From NCBI GenBank assembly GCA_028818855.1, contig JAPPMY010000020.1, positions 1 to 35,889 on the forward strand: a DNA stretch of 35,889 nucleotides, in the 5' to 3' direction. Positions 23,719-32,278 of this stretch are shown here, in pieces; the first letter of the stretch is position 1; the number at the start of each line of letters is the position of its first letter. The notes below the pieces were generated by a model. That model did no database searches. It was not told the DNA's origin and worked only from the letters and a program-made list of their open reading frames with translations. The DNA comes from Rhodospirillales bacterium. GTDB lineage: Bacteria; Pseudomonadota; Alphaproteobacteria; UBA828. A program made the position numbers and the translations under genes.

Positions 23719-24306
23719 CTACGCCCGGCCGGCGGGCTTGCCGCCCGCGCCCCTGGCGATGGCGCCGCGGCCGGTCGCCACCGCGTCGTCCTCCGTCACG
23801 ACCTCGGGCGCCAGCGGATCGGGCGGCAGCGGCGCGAGGTCGAGGCGCGCCACGTCCTCCGTCCTCACGTAGTGGCCGCGCCGGTGCGCGGGCGCCTGGA
23901 GGGGGTCGCTCTCGTCGAAGGCCGCCATGACGTAGCCCGCGGGCTGCGGCGCGTCGTTGTAGACGTGGCCGAGGGCACGGACGGCGCGCACCACGGCGGG
24001 GCTCTCGTAGTAGGCGAGGTAGGCGATCATCCGCAGCGTCTCGAACTGCTCGGGGCAGTCCGCCTCGAAGCGCCGGACGACCTCCCGCCGTTCCGCCGCG
24101 CTCAAGGGGCCGAGCGGGCCGCCGCAGTCCGCGATCGCGCGTGCGAGATCGTCCAGCGCGGACTCGCCCGTCTGCGCCACGAGCCTCTCCGCCACCAGGC
24201 CGTGGGTGCCGGCCTCGCTCGCAGCCGGGAAGCGCCCGTCGCCCGGCAGCAGCACGTCCACCAGCGCGCTCAGCATGGCCGCAATGTCGGCGGGTTCGCT
24301 CGCCAT
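23719..24306 (-). CDS. Gluconate 2-dehydrogenase subunit 3-like protein
   Basis: A 195-residue protein resembling the small subunit (subunit 3, gamma) of membrane-bound FAD-dependent gluconate/sorbitol dehydrogenases. The family traits are MLSALVDVLLPGDGRFPAASEAGTHGLVAERLV, a middle block SAAERREVVRRFEADCPEQFETLRMIAYLAYYESPAVVRAVRALG, and a C-terminal aromatic/proline-rich part. In the family this subunit usually carries a Tat signal and escorts the large subunit to the periplasm, but here the N-terminus (MASEPADIAAML) has none. The start is set by coupling: the ATG is two bases past the stop of the preceding permease gene. A low-complexity tail (GRGAIARGAGGKPAGRA) follows. It likely partners the GMC protein. 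Confidence 0.78.
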   Translation of the reverse strand: MASEPADIAAMLSALVDVLLPGDGRFPAASEAGTHGLVAERLVAQTGESALDDLARAIADCGGPLGPLSAAERREVVRRFEADCPEQFETLRMIAYLAYYESPAVVRAVRALGHVYNDAPQPAGYVMAAFDESDPLQAPAHRRGHYVRTEDVARLDLAPLPPDPLAPEVVTEDDAVATGRGAIARGAGGKPAGRA

Positions 24307-24308
24307 CG

Positions 24309-25175
24309 CTACCTCGTGCTCCCTGCCGTCAAGCCGCGGATGAGCCAGCGCTGGAAGAACATCGCCAGCAGGTAGACCGGCACGATGCCGATGAGGGACG
24401 CGACCGACATCTGACCATAGCGAAGCTGCCGGTCGCCCTGGTAGAGGGAGAGGCCGACCGGGAGCGTCTGCGTGCTCTCGCTCCGCGTGAGGAAGGAGGC
24501 CAGCAGGAACTCGTTGTAGGCGAGGATCAGGCAGATGATCCCGGTGCTGATGATGCCCGGCATGAGCAGCGGGACGGTGATGCGGAAGAGCACCGAGCCG
24601 TAGCCCGCGCCGTCGATGCGCGCGGCGTCCTCCAGCTCCTCCGGCAGGCGGCGGACGAAGCTGGAGAGCAGCCAGAACGCGACCGGCAGGTTCATCACGC
24701 CGTAGACCAGCGCCAGGCCGACCAGCGAGTTCACCAGCCCGATCGAGCGGAGCAGGAAGAAGAGGGGGAAGAGCGCCACGATCGGCGGCGCCACGTAGGT
24801 CGCGAGGATGAAGGCCGGCAGGAACTTGCCGCCGATGCGGTAGCGCACGATGGCATGGGTCGCAGGCACGGCGATGGCGAGCGTCACCAGCGCGCCGCAG
24901 GCTGCAGCGACGATGGAGTTGCGGAGGTAGGTGCCGACGGCGACGGAGTTCCAGGCATCCGGGTAGTTCTGCCAGAACCACTCCTGCGGGATGAAGCCGC
25001 CGCTCGCGATGTCGGGCTGCGTCTTCATCGAGACCATGAACATGAAGATCATGGGGAAGATGAAGAAGAGCACGACCGCTGCGGTCCCCGCCCAGCGCGC
25101 CAGCGTCCAGAGATCGACCGGCGCATCCGCGAGCCAGGCGCCGCCGTCGAATTTTCCGGCGCGGGTGGCCGTCAC
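24309..25175 (-). CDS. ABC transporter permease, CUT1 (UgpE/MalG type)
   Basis: A 288-residue inner-membrane permease. It starts with GTG at 25175, whose last three bases overlap the stop of the other permease (GTGA), so translation is coupled; the longer open frame upstream is overlap. Six hydrophobic segments are visible, beginning with LARWAGTAAVVLFFIFPMIFMFMVSMKT. The EAA loop ELEDAARIDGAGYGSVLFRITVPLLMPG is conserved, and the C-terminus GDRQLRYGQMSVASLIGIVPVYLLAMFFQRWLIRGLTAGSTR is classic for MalG-like subunits. It pairs with the 25172-26128 permease to form the pore for a sugar or sugar-like compound. Confidence 0.94.
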   Translation of the reverse strand: MTATRAGKFDGGAWLADAPVDLWTLARWAGTAAVVLFFIFPMIFMFMVSMKTQPDIASGGFIPQEWFWQNYPDAWNSVAVGTYLRNSIVAAACGALVTLAIAVPATHAIVRYRIGGKFLPAFILATYVAPPIVALFPLFFLLRSIGLVNSLVGLALVYGVMNLPVAFWLLSSFVRRLPEELEDAARIDGAGYGSVLFRITVPLLMPGIISTGIICLILAYNEFLLASFLTRSESTQTLPVGLSLYQGDRQLRYGQMSVASLIGIVPVYLLAMFFQRWLIRGLTAGSTR

Positions 25176-26128
25176 GACAGCCTCTTCTCGGCGACGTCGT
25201 GGGCGGTGGTGAAGGGGATCGTGACGAGGCCGACGACGACCGCGAACATGAGCGTCTGCGCCGCCGCCGCGCCGATGTCGAACTGCTGGATCGCGACGCG
25301 GTAGATGTAGAAGCTCGAGACGGTGGTCGCCTGGCCGGGCCCGCCGCCCGTCAGCACGAAGACGAGATCGAAGACCTTGAAGGCGATGACGAGCTTGAGC
25401 ACCGCGATGGCGAGCAGCGCCGGTGCCAGCATCGGCAGCGTGATGGACCAGAACATGGCGGGCCCCGATGCGCCGTCGAGCTTGGCCGCCTCGTAGATGT
25501 CCTCCGGCAGGGTCTGGAGCGCGGCATAGGTCATCAGCGCGATGAAGGGGGTCCACTGCCACACGTCCGCCAGGCACACGAACGGGAACGCCATGGTGGG
25601 TGAGCCCAGGAAACTCACCGGCTGGCTGAAGAGCGCCATGTCCATGAGGAAGCTGTTGAGCCAGCCGCCCTTGGGCATGAGCAGAAGCTGCCACATGACG
25701 GCGACGGTGATCGGCGGCGTCATCAGCGGCAGCAGAATGAGGGTGCGCAGGATCTGCCCGCCCTTCACCGCGCGGTCGAGGAGGAGGGCGACGACGACGC
25801 CGAGGACGACCGACACCGCCGTCGTCATCAGTGCGAAGATGATGGAGCGGAGCAGGGAGCTGGTGAACTTCGCCTGGCCGATGGAGTCCGTGTAGTGCTC
25901 GACGCCGACCCAGCCGCGGAAGAGGGTCCCGAGGTTGGAATCGGAGAACGAGAGGAAGATCAGGTAGATGAGCGGATAAATGGCGAAGACGATCAGGCCG
26001 CCGATGAGCGGCATGACCACCGCCCAGCCGACCAGCCTGCGCCGGTCGAGCGAGAGCAGGCCGGGCCGGCGCCCGGCCGTGCGCGACCCTTCGAGCGTGC
26101 GTCGCGGCGCAGTGTCCAGCTCAGCCAT
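25172..26128 (-). CDS. ABC transporter permease, CUT1 (UgpA/MalF type)
   Basis: A 318-residue inner-membrane permease with a hydrophilic, Arg-rich N-terminus (first 33 residues) and six membrane segments. The first helix is GWAVVMPLIGGLIVFAIYPLIYLIFLSFSDS. The ATPase-docking loop is DIYEAAKLDGASGPAMFWSITLPML. FKVFDLVFVLTGGGPGQATTVSSFYIYRVA is a highly conserved UgpA/MalF signature. It is the first permease after the binding-protein gene, from which it is separated by 299 bp that contain palindromic repeat E; the repeat probably allows the binding protein to be made in excess over the membrane parts. Confidence 0.94.
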   Translation of the reverse strand: MAELDTAPRRTLEGSRTAGRRPGLLSLDRRRLVGWAVVMPLIGGLIVFAIYPLIYLIFLSFSDSNLGTLFRGWVGVEHYTDSIGQAKFTSSLLRSIIFALMTTAVSVVLGVVVALLLDRAVKGGQILRTLILLPLMTPPITVAVMWQLLLMPKGGWLNSFLMDMALFSQPVSFLGSPTMAFPFVCLADVWQWTPFIALMTYAALQTLPEDIYEAAKLDGASGPAMFWSITLPMLAPALLAIAVLKLVIAFKVFDLVFVLTGGGPGQATTVSSFYIYRVAIQQFDIGAAAAQTLMFAVVVGLVTIPFTTAHDVAEKRLS

Positions 26129-26195
26129 GACGGGAGGAGAGGGCGGCCGCAGCCGGGGTGGTCCCCGCGCGTGCGGCCGCCCGGTACATGGCTAC

Positions 26196-26433
26196 GCTAA
26201 GGCACGGGCGGGCCTGACAGGATCGCGCCCGGACGCCGCACGTTCTCGCATTTGCTCTGGTGCGGGCCAAGAATCCCCCACCTCTCCCCGGCCCTCTCCG
26301 CCCCCGGGGGCGGAGAGGGAGACCGGCCGGTGCCGCCTGCGTTCCCCCTCCGCCCTCCGGGGGGAGGGGGCCAGGGGGAGGTGGGGCTCGTTCGGGTTGC
26401 CATGATCCCGTAAGCTCGGACAACGCTTTAGCC
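26196..26433. repeat. Composite palindromic repeat, copy E, with degenerate outer inverted repeats
   Basis: The core, 26275-26386, has the same orientation as copy D, bounded by CCCACCTC (26277-26284) and GAGGTGGG (26378-26385), with two diverged hairpins (CTCCGCCCCCGGGGGCGGAG and CCCTCCGCCCTCCGGGGGGAGGG). Flanks resemble those of D: CGCTAAGGCACGGG on the left and CGGACAACGCTTTAGCC on the right, an imperfect inverted pair. The right end overlaps the TAA stop (26428-26430) of the binding-protein gene. The copy fills the gap between the binding protein and the first permease. No promoter for the permease was recognised in it. Confidence 0.75.
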
Positions 26434-27759
26434 GAGAATATCCTCCCAGGAGGCCTGGGCATCGGCCATGGCCTGCTCGGCGGTCTTGTCGCCGGCCATC
26501 ATCAGGCCAAGCTCGTCGGTGAGCGACTGCATGAGCTTGGGCGATTCCGGCTTCATCGGCCACGGGAAGGCGTCGTCGATGGCCTGCTCCACGGCGTCCG
26601 CCTGCAGCGGGGCGAACTCGCGGTAGGCGGGCATCGCCGAGCGGCGCGTCGGGTCCACGCCGGTGGTGTTGTCGGTGAGCACGCGGACGTGGAACTCCTT
26701 GCTCGACTGCATGCGCACGAACTCCCACGCCATGTCGGGATTGTGCGAGCCCGACGAGACGCCGAAGGACCAGCCCGCGTTCATCGCCGGCCGGTTGACC
26801 GTGTTGCTGCCCGCGACAGGCATGGGCACCACGCCCCACTTGTCGACGATCTGGCTCTGGTTGGCGTCCTGCGCCCAGGTGCCGAGGTCGGTCCAGAACT
26901 CGATCATGGCGGCACCGCCGCTCAGGAACACCGGAATGGAGTTGCCGAACTCAGTCTCCAGCGGCGTCGGCACCGCAGAGGGGCCGGCGTCCAGCATCGT
27001 CTGCGCGGCGCCGATGGCGGCATCGCTCGTGAGCGCCGGCGCGCCGTTGGCGTCGAGGAAGTCGCCGCCGTAGCCGCCCAGCCTGTTCGCGTAGGTCGAG
27101 CAGAGAATGATCGGGAACTGCTTGCACATGAGCAGCGCGCCGTAGACGCCGTTGGCGGATTCCGCCTCGGTGACCGCCGCAGCGACCGCGTTGTACTCGT
27201 CCCATGTCGCCGGCGGGGCCAGGCCGTTCCGGTCGAGGATCTCCTTGTTGTAGAAGAGGACGTGGGTGTCGCCGTCGTAGGGCAGGCCGTAGCGGCGCCC
27301 GTCCACCAGGGTATAGGCGTCGTAGAGCGAGCCCAGGAAGTCGGCGGGGTCGATATCGGCCTCTTCCGCTGCGATGCGGTCGGTGATGTCGGCCAGCACG
27401 CCGTCCCGCACCAGCGCTTCCTTGTCGACGTACCAGTACTGGAAGACGTCCATCTCGTTGGTGCCGGACATCACGTCGAGCGTCGACTGCGCCGTGATCT
27501 GGTCGTAGGGGACCTTCACCCCTTCGACCGTGGCGCCCGTCAGCTCGTTGAAGCCCTCCGACAGCGGTTTGATGGAGCCCGCGTGGGGGTTGATGATCAT
27601 GAAGCGCAGGGTCTCGCCCGACCAGTCCGACGCCTGCGCGCGACCCGCAAACGCGCCCGAGCCCGCGGCGGTGAACGCGGCAGCGCCCGCGGCCGAGCCC
27701 TTCAGGAACGTCCGCCGCGAGAGCGGGTTGCTGAATCTGAATTTTCCGTGGTCGGTCAT
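26428..27759 (-). CDS. Extracellular solute-binding protein, family 1, Tat-exported
   Basis: A 443-residue periplasmic binding protein of the CUT1 (MalE/UgpB-like) group. The Tat signal is SRRTFLKG at residues 14-21 followed by an Ala-rich hydrophobic stretch, with a likely cleavage after AQA near residue 43. The mature part shows DYN-type features of the fold: ETLRFMIINPHAGSIKPLSEGFNELTGATVEGVKVPYDQI, LYDAYTLVDGRRYGLPYDGDTHVLFYNKEILDRNGLAPPATWDEY, and FLSGGAAMIEFWTDLGTW. It delivers the ligand to the permease pair downstream. The nature of the cargo is unknown; the co-transcribed GMC and Rieske genes suggest a sugar-like or aromatic compound. It is the first gene of the minus-strand operon. 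Confidence 0.94.
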   Translation of the reverse strand: MTDHGKFRFSNPLSRRTFLKGSAAGAAAFTAAGSGAFAGRAQASDWSGETLRFMIINPHAGSIKPLSEGFNELTGATVEGVKVPYDQITAQSTLDVMSGTNEMDVFQYWYVDKEALVRDGVLADITDRIAAEEADIDPADFLGSLYDAYTLVDGRRYGLPYDGDTHVLFYNKEILDRNGLAPPATWDEYNAVAAAVTEAESANGVYGALLMCKQFPIILCSTYANRLGGYGGDFLDANGAPALTSDAAIGAAQTMLDAGPSAVPTPLETEFGNSIPVFLSGGAAMIEFWTDLGTWAQDANQSQIVDKWGVVPMPVAGSNTVNRPAMNAGWSFGVSSGSHNPDMAWEFVRMQSSKEFHVRVLTDNTTGVDPTRRSAMPAYREFAPLQADAVEQAIDDAFPWPMKPESPKLMQSLTDELGLMMAGDKTAEQAMADAQASWEDILG

Positions 27760-28019
27760 AGGGTTGTTCCTCCTCGTGAGGCTGGCTGAGATCGTGTTGC
27801 GATGAGCTTGGGGTCATTCAATAGGATGCTCGTGCCGCCAGCAACTCAAATCCGCGAGACCACGTTAATCGATCTGCATTCGCCGCAGGCGCTTCCGAAG
27901 AAACGGCGCTTCGGGCTATGGTCGGAGGTCGACGTGCGATCCGCACGATCGTGGCCGAGTGCGCGGTCAGGGGCAGGGACATGCTCCCGGATCGCGTCCG
28001 GCACCGGGAACAGAGAGCG

Positions 28020-29630
28020 ATGGCCAAGGCTGGCGGCGAGGCGGGGACGGATGCCGCGGGAGGCGATCCCGCGCTCGAGGTCGAGCTTACGCTCGGCGGC
28101 GATGCTGCCGCCCTCGACCGGGGCTGGCGTGCGGCGGTGGCTGCGGACAGCGGCGGGACGGCCCGGCGGCTGCACAGCACCTACTACGATACCGGGGATT
28201 TCCGCCTGCGCCGGCGCGGCTTCACGCTGCGCGTCCGGGACGACGGGGAACGACTGGTCCAGACCCTGAAGGCGGATGGCCCGTCCGGCGGCGGCGCCCT
28301 CCTCAGGCGCAACGAATGGTCCCGCCCGGTCGAGACGCCGGAGCCGAGTCTCCCCGTGGCTTCGGACGCAGCGGTTCGCGATGCGGTGGGGCCGTTGCGG
28401 CCGTCGCAGCTTGCGCCGGCATTCTCCACCGACGTCATGCGCCGCACCGCGGTGGTGGAGGTCGCGGCGCCGGATCGCGGCAAGGCGCTGGTCGAGCTGG
28501 CCCTCGACAGCGGCGAGATCAGGGCGCGGAACAGGCGCGAGACCATCTCCGAGCTGGAGCTTGAGCTGGTCGAGGGGCCGGCGAGCGCCCTCTACGAGCT
28601 TGCCATGACGATGCAGGCCTCCGCCTCCCTTCGCATTCAGACGGCGAGCAAGGCCAAGCGCGGATTCGTCCTCGCCGGCGGGGAGGGCTATGCCGGCTAC
28701 AAGGCGCCGCCTCTCTCGCTCGGCTGCGGCGTCTCGGTGGACGAAACTCTCGGCAAGATCTTTCGTATCTGCGCCGATCAGTGCGCGGCGAATCACGATG
28801 CGGTGCTCGATGGCAGCGATCCCGAAGGGGTGCATCAGTTTCGCGTCGCCCTGCGCCGGTTGCGCTCCGCCCTCTCGGCCTTCAAGGGCGTTCTCTCCCG
28901 CGACGATGTCGCCTGGCTGAACCTCGAGGCCGAGCGCCTCATCAGCCTGCTCGGCCCGGCGCGCGACTGGGACGTGTTCATTGCCGAAATGCTCGCGGCC
29001 GTCCGGTCCGCCCGGCCGGACGACGAGACGCTCGAGAGCCTTGCAGCGGCCGCCGGGGAAGAACGCGCGCGCGCCTATGAGAAGGCGGAGGCGCTGCGCG
29101 CACCCGCCCACACGGCGTTCCTGCTCCGCTTCGGCCGATGGATCGAGACGGCCGGCTGGCGCGAGGGGGCAGACCATGCCGTGCTCGACGGGCCTCTGGT
29201 GCGCCTCGCCGGCCCCCTGCTCGACAAGCGGCACAGGCGGGTGCTGAAGCGCGGGCGCAACTTCGAGCAGCTCTCCGACGCGCGCCTGCACCAACTGAGG
29301 ATCACGCTCAAGAAGCTGCGCTACGCCGGCGAGTTCTTCGCCGCGCAGTTCCCCGACGGCAAGCCGCGCCCCTACATCAGGGCGCTGCGCCGGCTTCAGG
29401 ACGACCTCGGCGGGCTCAACGACGCTGCCGTTGCGGAGCACCGCGTGCGGGAGCTGCTCGACGCGCGCCGGGGAAGCGGCGAGCTCGCGGCGCTCGGCGT
29501 CGGCGCCGGGCAGGTGATCGGCTGGCACGTTCGCGCCTGCGCGGAGGCCCGGCCCCGCATCGTCGAAGACTGGCACGCCTTCACCGCCGCCCAGCCCTAC
29601 TGGCGCCCCGGCGGCGGCTCGATGGCGTGA
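28020..29630 (+). CDS. CYTH and CHAD domain-containing protein
   Basis: A 536-residue two-domain protein. The N-terminal CYTH domain (residues about 18-210) opens with LEVELTL, where the usual ExExK has Thr in place of Lys; LHSTYYDTGDFRLRRRGFTLRVRDDGERLVQTLKA and NEWSRPV follow. The CHAD domain (about 235-500) has the basic helix motifs VHQFRVALRRLRSALSAFK and LHQLRITLKKLRYAGEFFAAQF that bind polyphosphate in family members, plus LGPARDWDVF. Family knowledge links such proteins to polyphosphate or triphosphate handling. The start at 28020 is chosen because the CYTH fold begins shortly after; an in-frame start at 27981 is possible. It is divergent from the binding-protein gene across a 260-bp gap. 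Confidence 0.9.
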   Translation: MAKAGGEAGTDAAGGDPALEVELTLGGDAAALDRGWRAAVAADSGGTARRLHSTYYDTGDFRLRRRGFTLRVRDDGERLVQTLKADGPSGGGALLRRNEWSRPVETPEPSLPVASDAAVRDAVGPLRPSQLAPAFSTDVMRRTAVVEVAAPDRGKALVELALDSGEIRARNRRETISELELELVEGPASALYELAMTMQASASLRIQTASKAKRGFVLAGGEGYAGYKAPPLSLGCGVSVDETLGKIFRICADQCAANHDAVLDGSDPEGVHQFRVALRRLRSALSAFKGVLSRDDVAWLNLEAERLISLLGPARDWDVFIAEMLAAVRSARPDDETLESLAAAAGEERARAYEKAEALRAPAHTAFLLRFGRWIETAGWREGADHAVLDGPLVRLAGPLLDKRHRRVLKRGRNFEQLSDARLHQLRITLKKLRYAGEFFAAQFPDGKPRPYIRALRRLQDDLGGLNDAAVAEHRVRELLDARRGSGELAALGVGAGQVIGWHVRACAEARPRIVEDWHAFTAAQPYWRPGGGSMA

Positions 29631-29766
29631 ATCTGCCGGAATCCGACAAAAGCACGTCTCATAGAAGCCGAAAATCCCTTGCCCTCGCATGATAAGAGGG
29701 TTGGGGAGACGTGTGGCCGACCGGCAGCAGCCGTGTTGGCCGCTCCGGGATCGAGCGAGTGCCGCC

Positions 29767-32253
29767 ATGCCTGAAATCCTGCGAGAGGAGAGCGCCGGCA
29801 CCGCCGACAAGCCGCTTCCCGGCCATGCCAGGGTCGTCGTCATCGGTGGCGGCGTGGTGGGTTGCTCGATCCTCTTCCACCTGGCGAAGTTCGGCTGGAA
29901 GGACGTGATCCTGCTGGAGCGGCAGGAACTCACCGCCGGCTCGTCATGGCACGCGGCCGGGATGATCCACACGCTCTCGTCGGACCCCAACATCTCCCGC
30001 CTGCAGGGCTACACGATCAACCTCTACAAGGAGATCGAGGAGACCTCGGGCCAGTCCGTCGGCCTCAACAACACCGGCGGCTTCTATCTGGCGTCTACGC
30101 GGGACTGGTACGACTACCTGAAGCGCGAGCGCTCCAAGGCGCGCTACATGGGGCTCGACCAGGAGTTCATTTCGCCCAAGGAGGCCGCGGAGCGCCATCC
30201 GCTGATCGACCCGAAGCACTACTACGCGGCGCTCTGGGACGAGCTCGACGGCGATCTCGACCCCTCCGGCGCGACCTACGCCTTCGCCAAGTCGGCCCGC
30301 GTTCACGGCGCGCAGTACTTCACGCAGACGCCGGTGGTGGAGACCACCCAGCGCGCGGACGGCTCCTGGGACGTGGTCACGCCGCGCGGCACGGTCAACG
30401 CGGAGCAGATCGTGAACTGCGGCGGGCTCTGGGCGCGCGAGGTCGGCGAGATGGCGGGAGTCGCGCTGCCGGTGCAGCCGATGGAGCACCACTACCTAAT
30501 CACCGAGCCGATCCCGGCGATCGTCGAGCGGATGGGCGAGGGCGGCGCCGGCCGCCTGCCGGGCGGTATCGACTACGAGGCCAACATCTATTTCCGCCAG
30601 GAACGGCGCGGCATGCTGCTCGGCACCTACGAGCCCAAGTCGACGCCGTGGAACGTCTCCGGCACGCCGCTCGATTTCGGGCAGGAGCTGCTGCCGCCCG
30701 ATCTCGACCGTATCGCCGACCGGCTTGAGATGTCGTTCGAGCGGATTCCGGCGTTCGGCGAGGCGGGGATCAAGGACATCATCTGCGGCCCCTTCACCTT
30801 CGGCCCCGACGGCAACCCCATGATCGGCCCGGTGCCGGGGGTGAGGAACTACTGGGTGGCGGTCGGCGTCATGGCCGGCTTCTGCCAGGGCGGCGGCGTC
30901 GGGCGCAGCATCGCCGAGTGGATGATCGACGGCGAGCCCTCCATCGACGTCTGGGCGATGGACATCGCCCGCTTCGGCGAGTTCGCGACGCCCGAGTGGG
31001 GCACGGTCAAGTCGGCGGAGAACTACGAGCGCCGCTTCGTGATGACCTTCCCCAATGAGACCCTGCCCAAGGGTCGGTGCCAGAAGACCACCGCGCTCCA
31101 CGACCGGCTGGTGGCGAAGGGCGCGGTCATGGATCAGGGCTTCGGGCTGGAGCACGCGCTCTGGTTCGCCGACGGGCCGGAGGACGCCCACGAGGACCCG
31201 TCCTTCCGCCGCTCCCGCGCGCACGACTATGTGGCGCAGGAGGTGAAGGCGGTGCGCGAGGCCGTGGGCGCCATCGAGATCGCCAACTACTCCAAGCACG
31301 AATTCACGGGCCCCGGCGCCCGCGCCTTCCTGGACCGGGTGCTGGCCGGCCGCGTGCCGAAGCCGGGCCGCCTCGCGCTCACGCCGATGCTGACGGAGAA
31401 GGGCAAGCTCTACGGCGATCTCACGGTCGCCTGCCTCTCCGAAGACCGCTTCATGGTGTTCGGCTCAGGCGCGATGCAGGAGGCGCATCGGCGCTGGTTC
31501 GAGCAGCGCCTCGGCACGGGCGTCGACTACCGCAACCGTTCGGACGACCTGCACGGCATCGGCATCTCGGGCCCGAACGCGCGCGACCTGCTGGCGCGGA
31601 TCACGCGGGCCGACGTGGCGGCAGACGCGTTCCGCTTCCGCGACATTCGCGAGATGTTCGTCGGCGGCGTTCCGGCCATCGTCTCGCGGCTCAGCTTCTC
31701 GGGCGAGCTGGGCTACGAGATCTATGTCGCGCCGCAGTTCCAGATCGCGCTGGCGGAAGCGATCGAGGAGGCGGGCGCGGACCTCGGCCTCCGCTGGTAC
31801 GGCGCCCGCGCGCTCATGTCGCTCCGGCTGGAGAAGGCCTGGGGCGTCTGGACGCTCGACTATCGGCCCGACTTCACGGCGGCGGAAAGCGGCCTCGACG
31901 CCTTCATCCAGTGGGACAAGGAGTTCGTCGGCAAGGCCGCGGCCGAGGCGGAGCGGAGGGCAGGGCCGGACAGGCGGCTGGTGCCGCTCGTCGTCGACTC
32001 CCCGACGATCGACGGCGAGCCCATCGACGTCTCGAACGACGAAGCGATCCTGCGGGACGGTGCTGCGGTGGGCTACGTAAGCTCTGGCGGCTATGCGCAC
32101 CACGTGGGGCAGTCCCTGGCGCTGGGCTACGTCCCCGCGCAATTCGCGACGACGGACGAACGCTTCGACGTCGAAATACTGGGAGAGATGTTCCCGGCGC
32201 GCGTGCACACCACGCCGCTCTACGATCCCAACGGCGGGCGGATGCGGAGCTGA
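29767..32253 (+). CDS. Dimethylglycine/sarcosine dehydrogenase-like FAD and folate protein
   Basis: An 828-residue protein of the DMGDH/SARDH/PDPR family. The N-terminal half is a DAO-type FAD domain: VVVIGGGVVGCSILFHLAKFG (GGGVVG at 27-32) and SSWHAAGMIH, whose His62 aligns with the residue that binds FAD covalently in mammalian DMGDH. The C-terminal half is a GcvT-like aminomethyltransferase domain that binds tetrahydrofolate (for example FTGPGARAFLDRVLAGRVPKPGRLALTPMLTEKGKLYGDLTVACL). Such enzymes oxidatively demethylate N-methylglycines, passing formaldehyde to folate. The ATG at 29767 gives a short lead before the Rossmann motif; the ribosome site is weak, and 29689 is an alternative start. 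A hairpin follows its stop. The linked importer suggests the substrate is taken up. Confidence 0.9.
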   Translation: MPEILREESAGTADKPLPGHARVVVIGGGVVGCSILFHLAKFGWKDVILLERQELTAGSSWHAAGMIHTLSSDPNISRLQGYTINLYKEIEETSGQSVGLNNTGGFYLASTRDWYDYLKRERSKARYMGLDQEFISPKEAAERHPLIDPKHYYAALWDELDGDLDPSGATYAFAKSARVHGAQYFTQTPVVETTQRADGSWDVVTPRGTVNAEQIVNCGGLWAREVGEMAGVALPVQPMEHHYLITEPIPAIVERMGEGGAGRLPGGIDYEANIYFRQERRGMLLGTYEPKSTPWNVSGTPLDFGQELLPPDLDRIADRLEMSFERIPAFGEAGIKDIICGPFTFGPDGNPMIGPVPGVRNYWVAVGVMAGFCQGGGVGRSIAEWMIDGEPSIDVWAMDIARFGEFATPEWGTVKSAENYERRFVMTFPNETLPKGRCQKTTALHDRLVAKGAVMDQGFGLEHALWFADGPEDAHEDPSFRRSRAHDYVAQEVKAVREAVGAIEIANYSKHEFTGPGARAFLDRVLAGRVPKPGRLALTPMLTEKGKLYGDLTVACLSEDRFMVFGSGAMQEAHRRWFEQRLGTGVDYRNRSDDLHGIGISGPNARDLLARITRADVAADAFRFRDIREMFVGGVPAIVSRLSFSGELGYEIYVAPQFQIALAEAIEEAGADLGLRWYGARALMSLRLEKAWGVWTLDYRPDFTAAESGLDAFIQWDKEFVGKAAAEAERRAGPDRRLVPLVVDSPTIDGEPIDVSNDEAILRDGAAVGYVSSGGYAHHVGQSLALGYVPAQFATTDERFDVEILGEMFPARVHTTPLYDPNGGRMRS

Positions 32254-32278
32254 CATGTCCTTGCGTTACACCTCTTTC

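Noticed and set aside
20329-24375. A 1348-codon open frame on the plus strand opposite the Rieske/GMC/ATPase genes
   Set aside because: It is the GC-driven mirror of well-supported minus-strand genes and has a His/Arg/Val/Asp-rich product with no family features.
27846-29993. A 715-codon minus-strand frame across the CYTH-CHAD gene
   Set aside because: The plus-strand gene shows complete CYTH and CHAD motifs; the opposite frame has no domain and no ribosome site.
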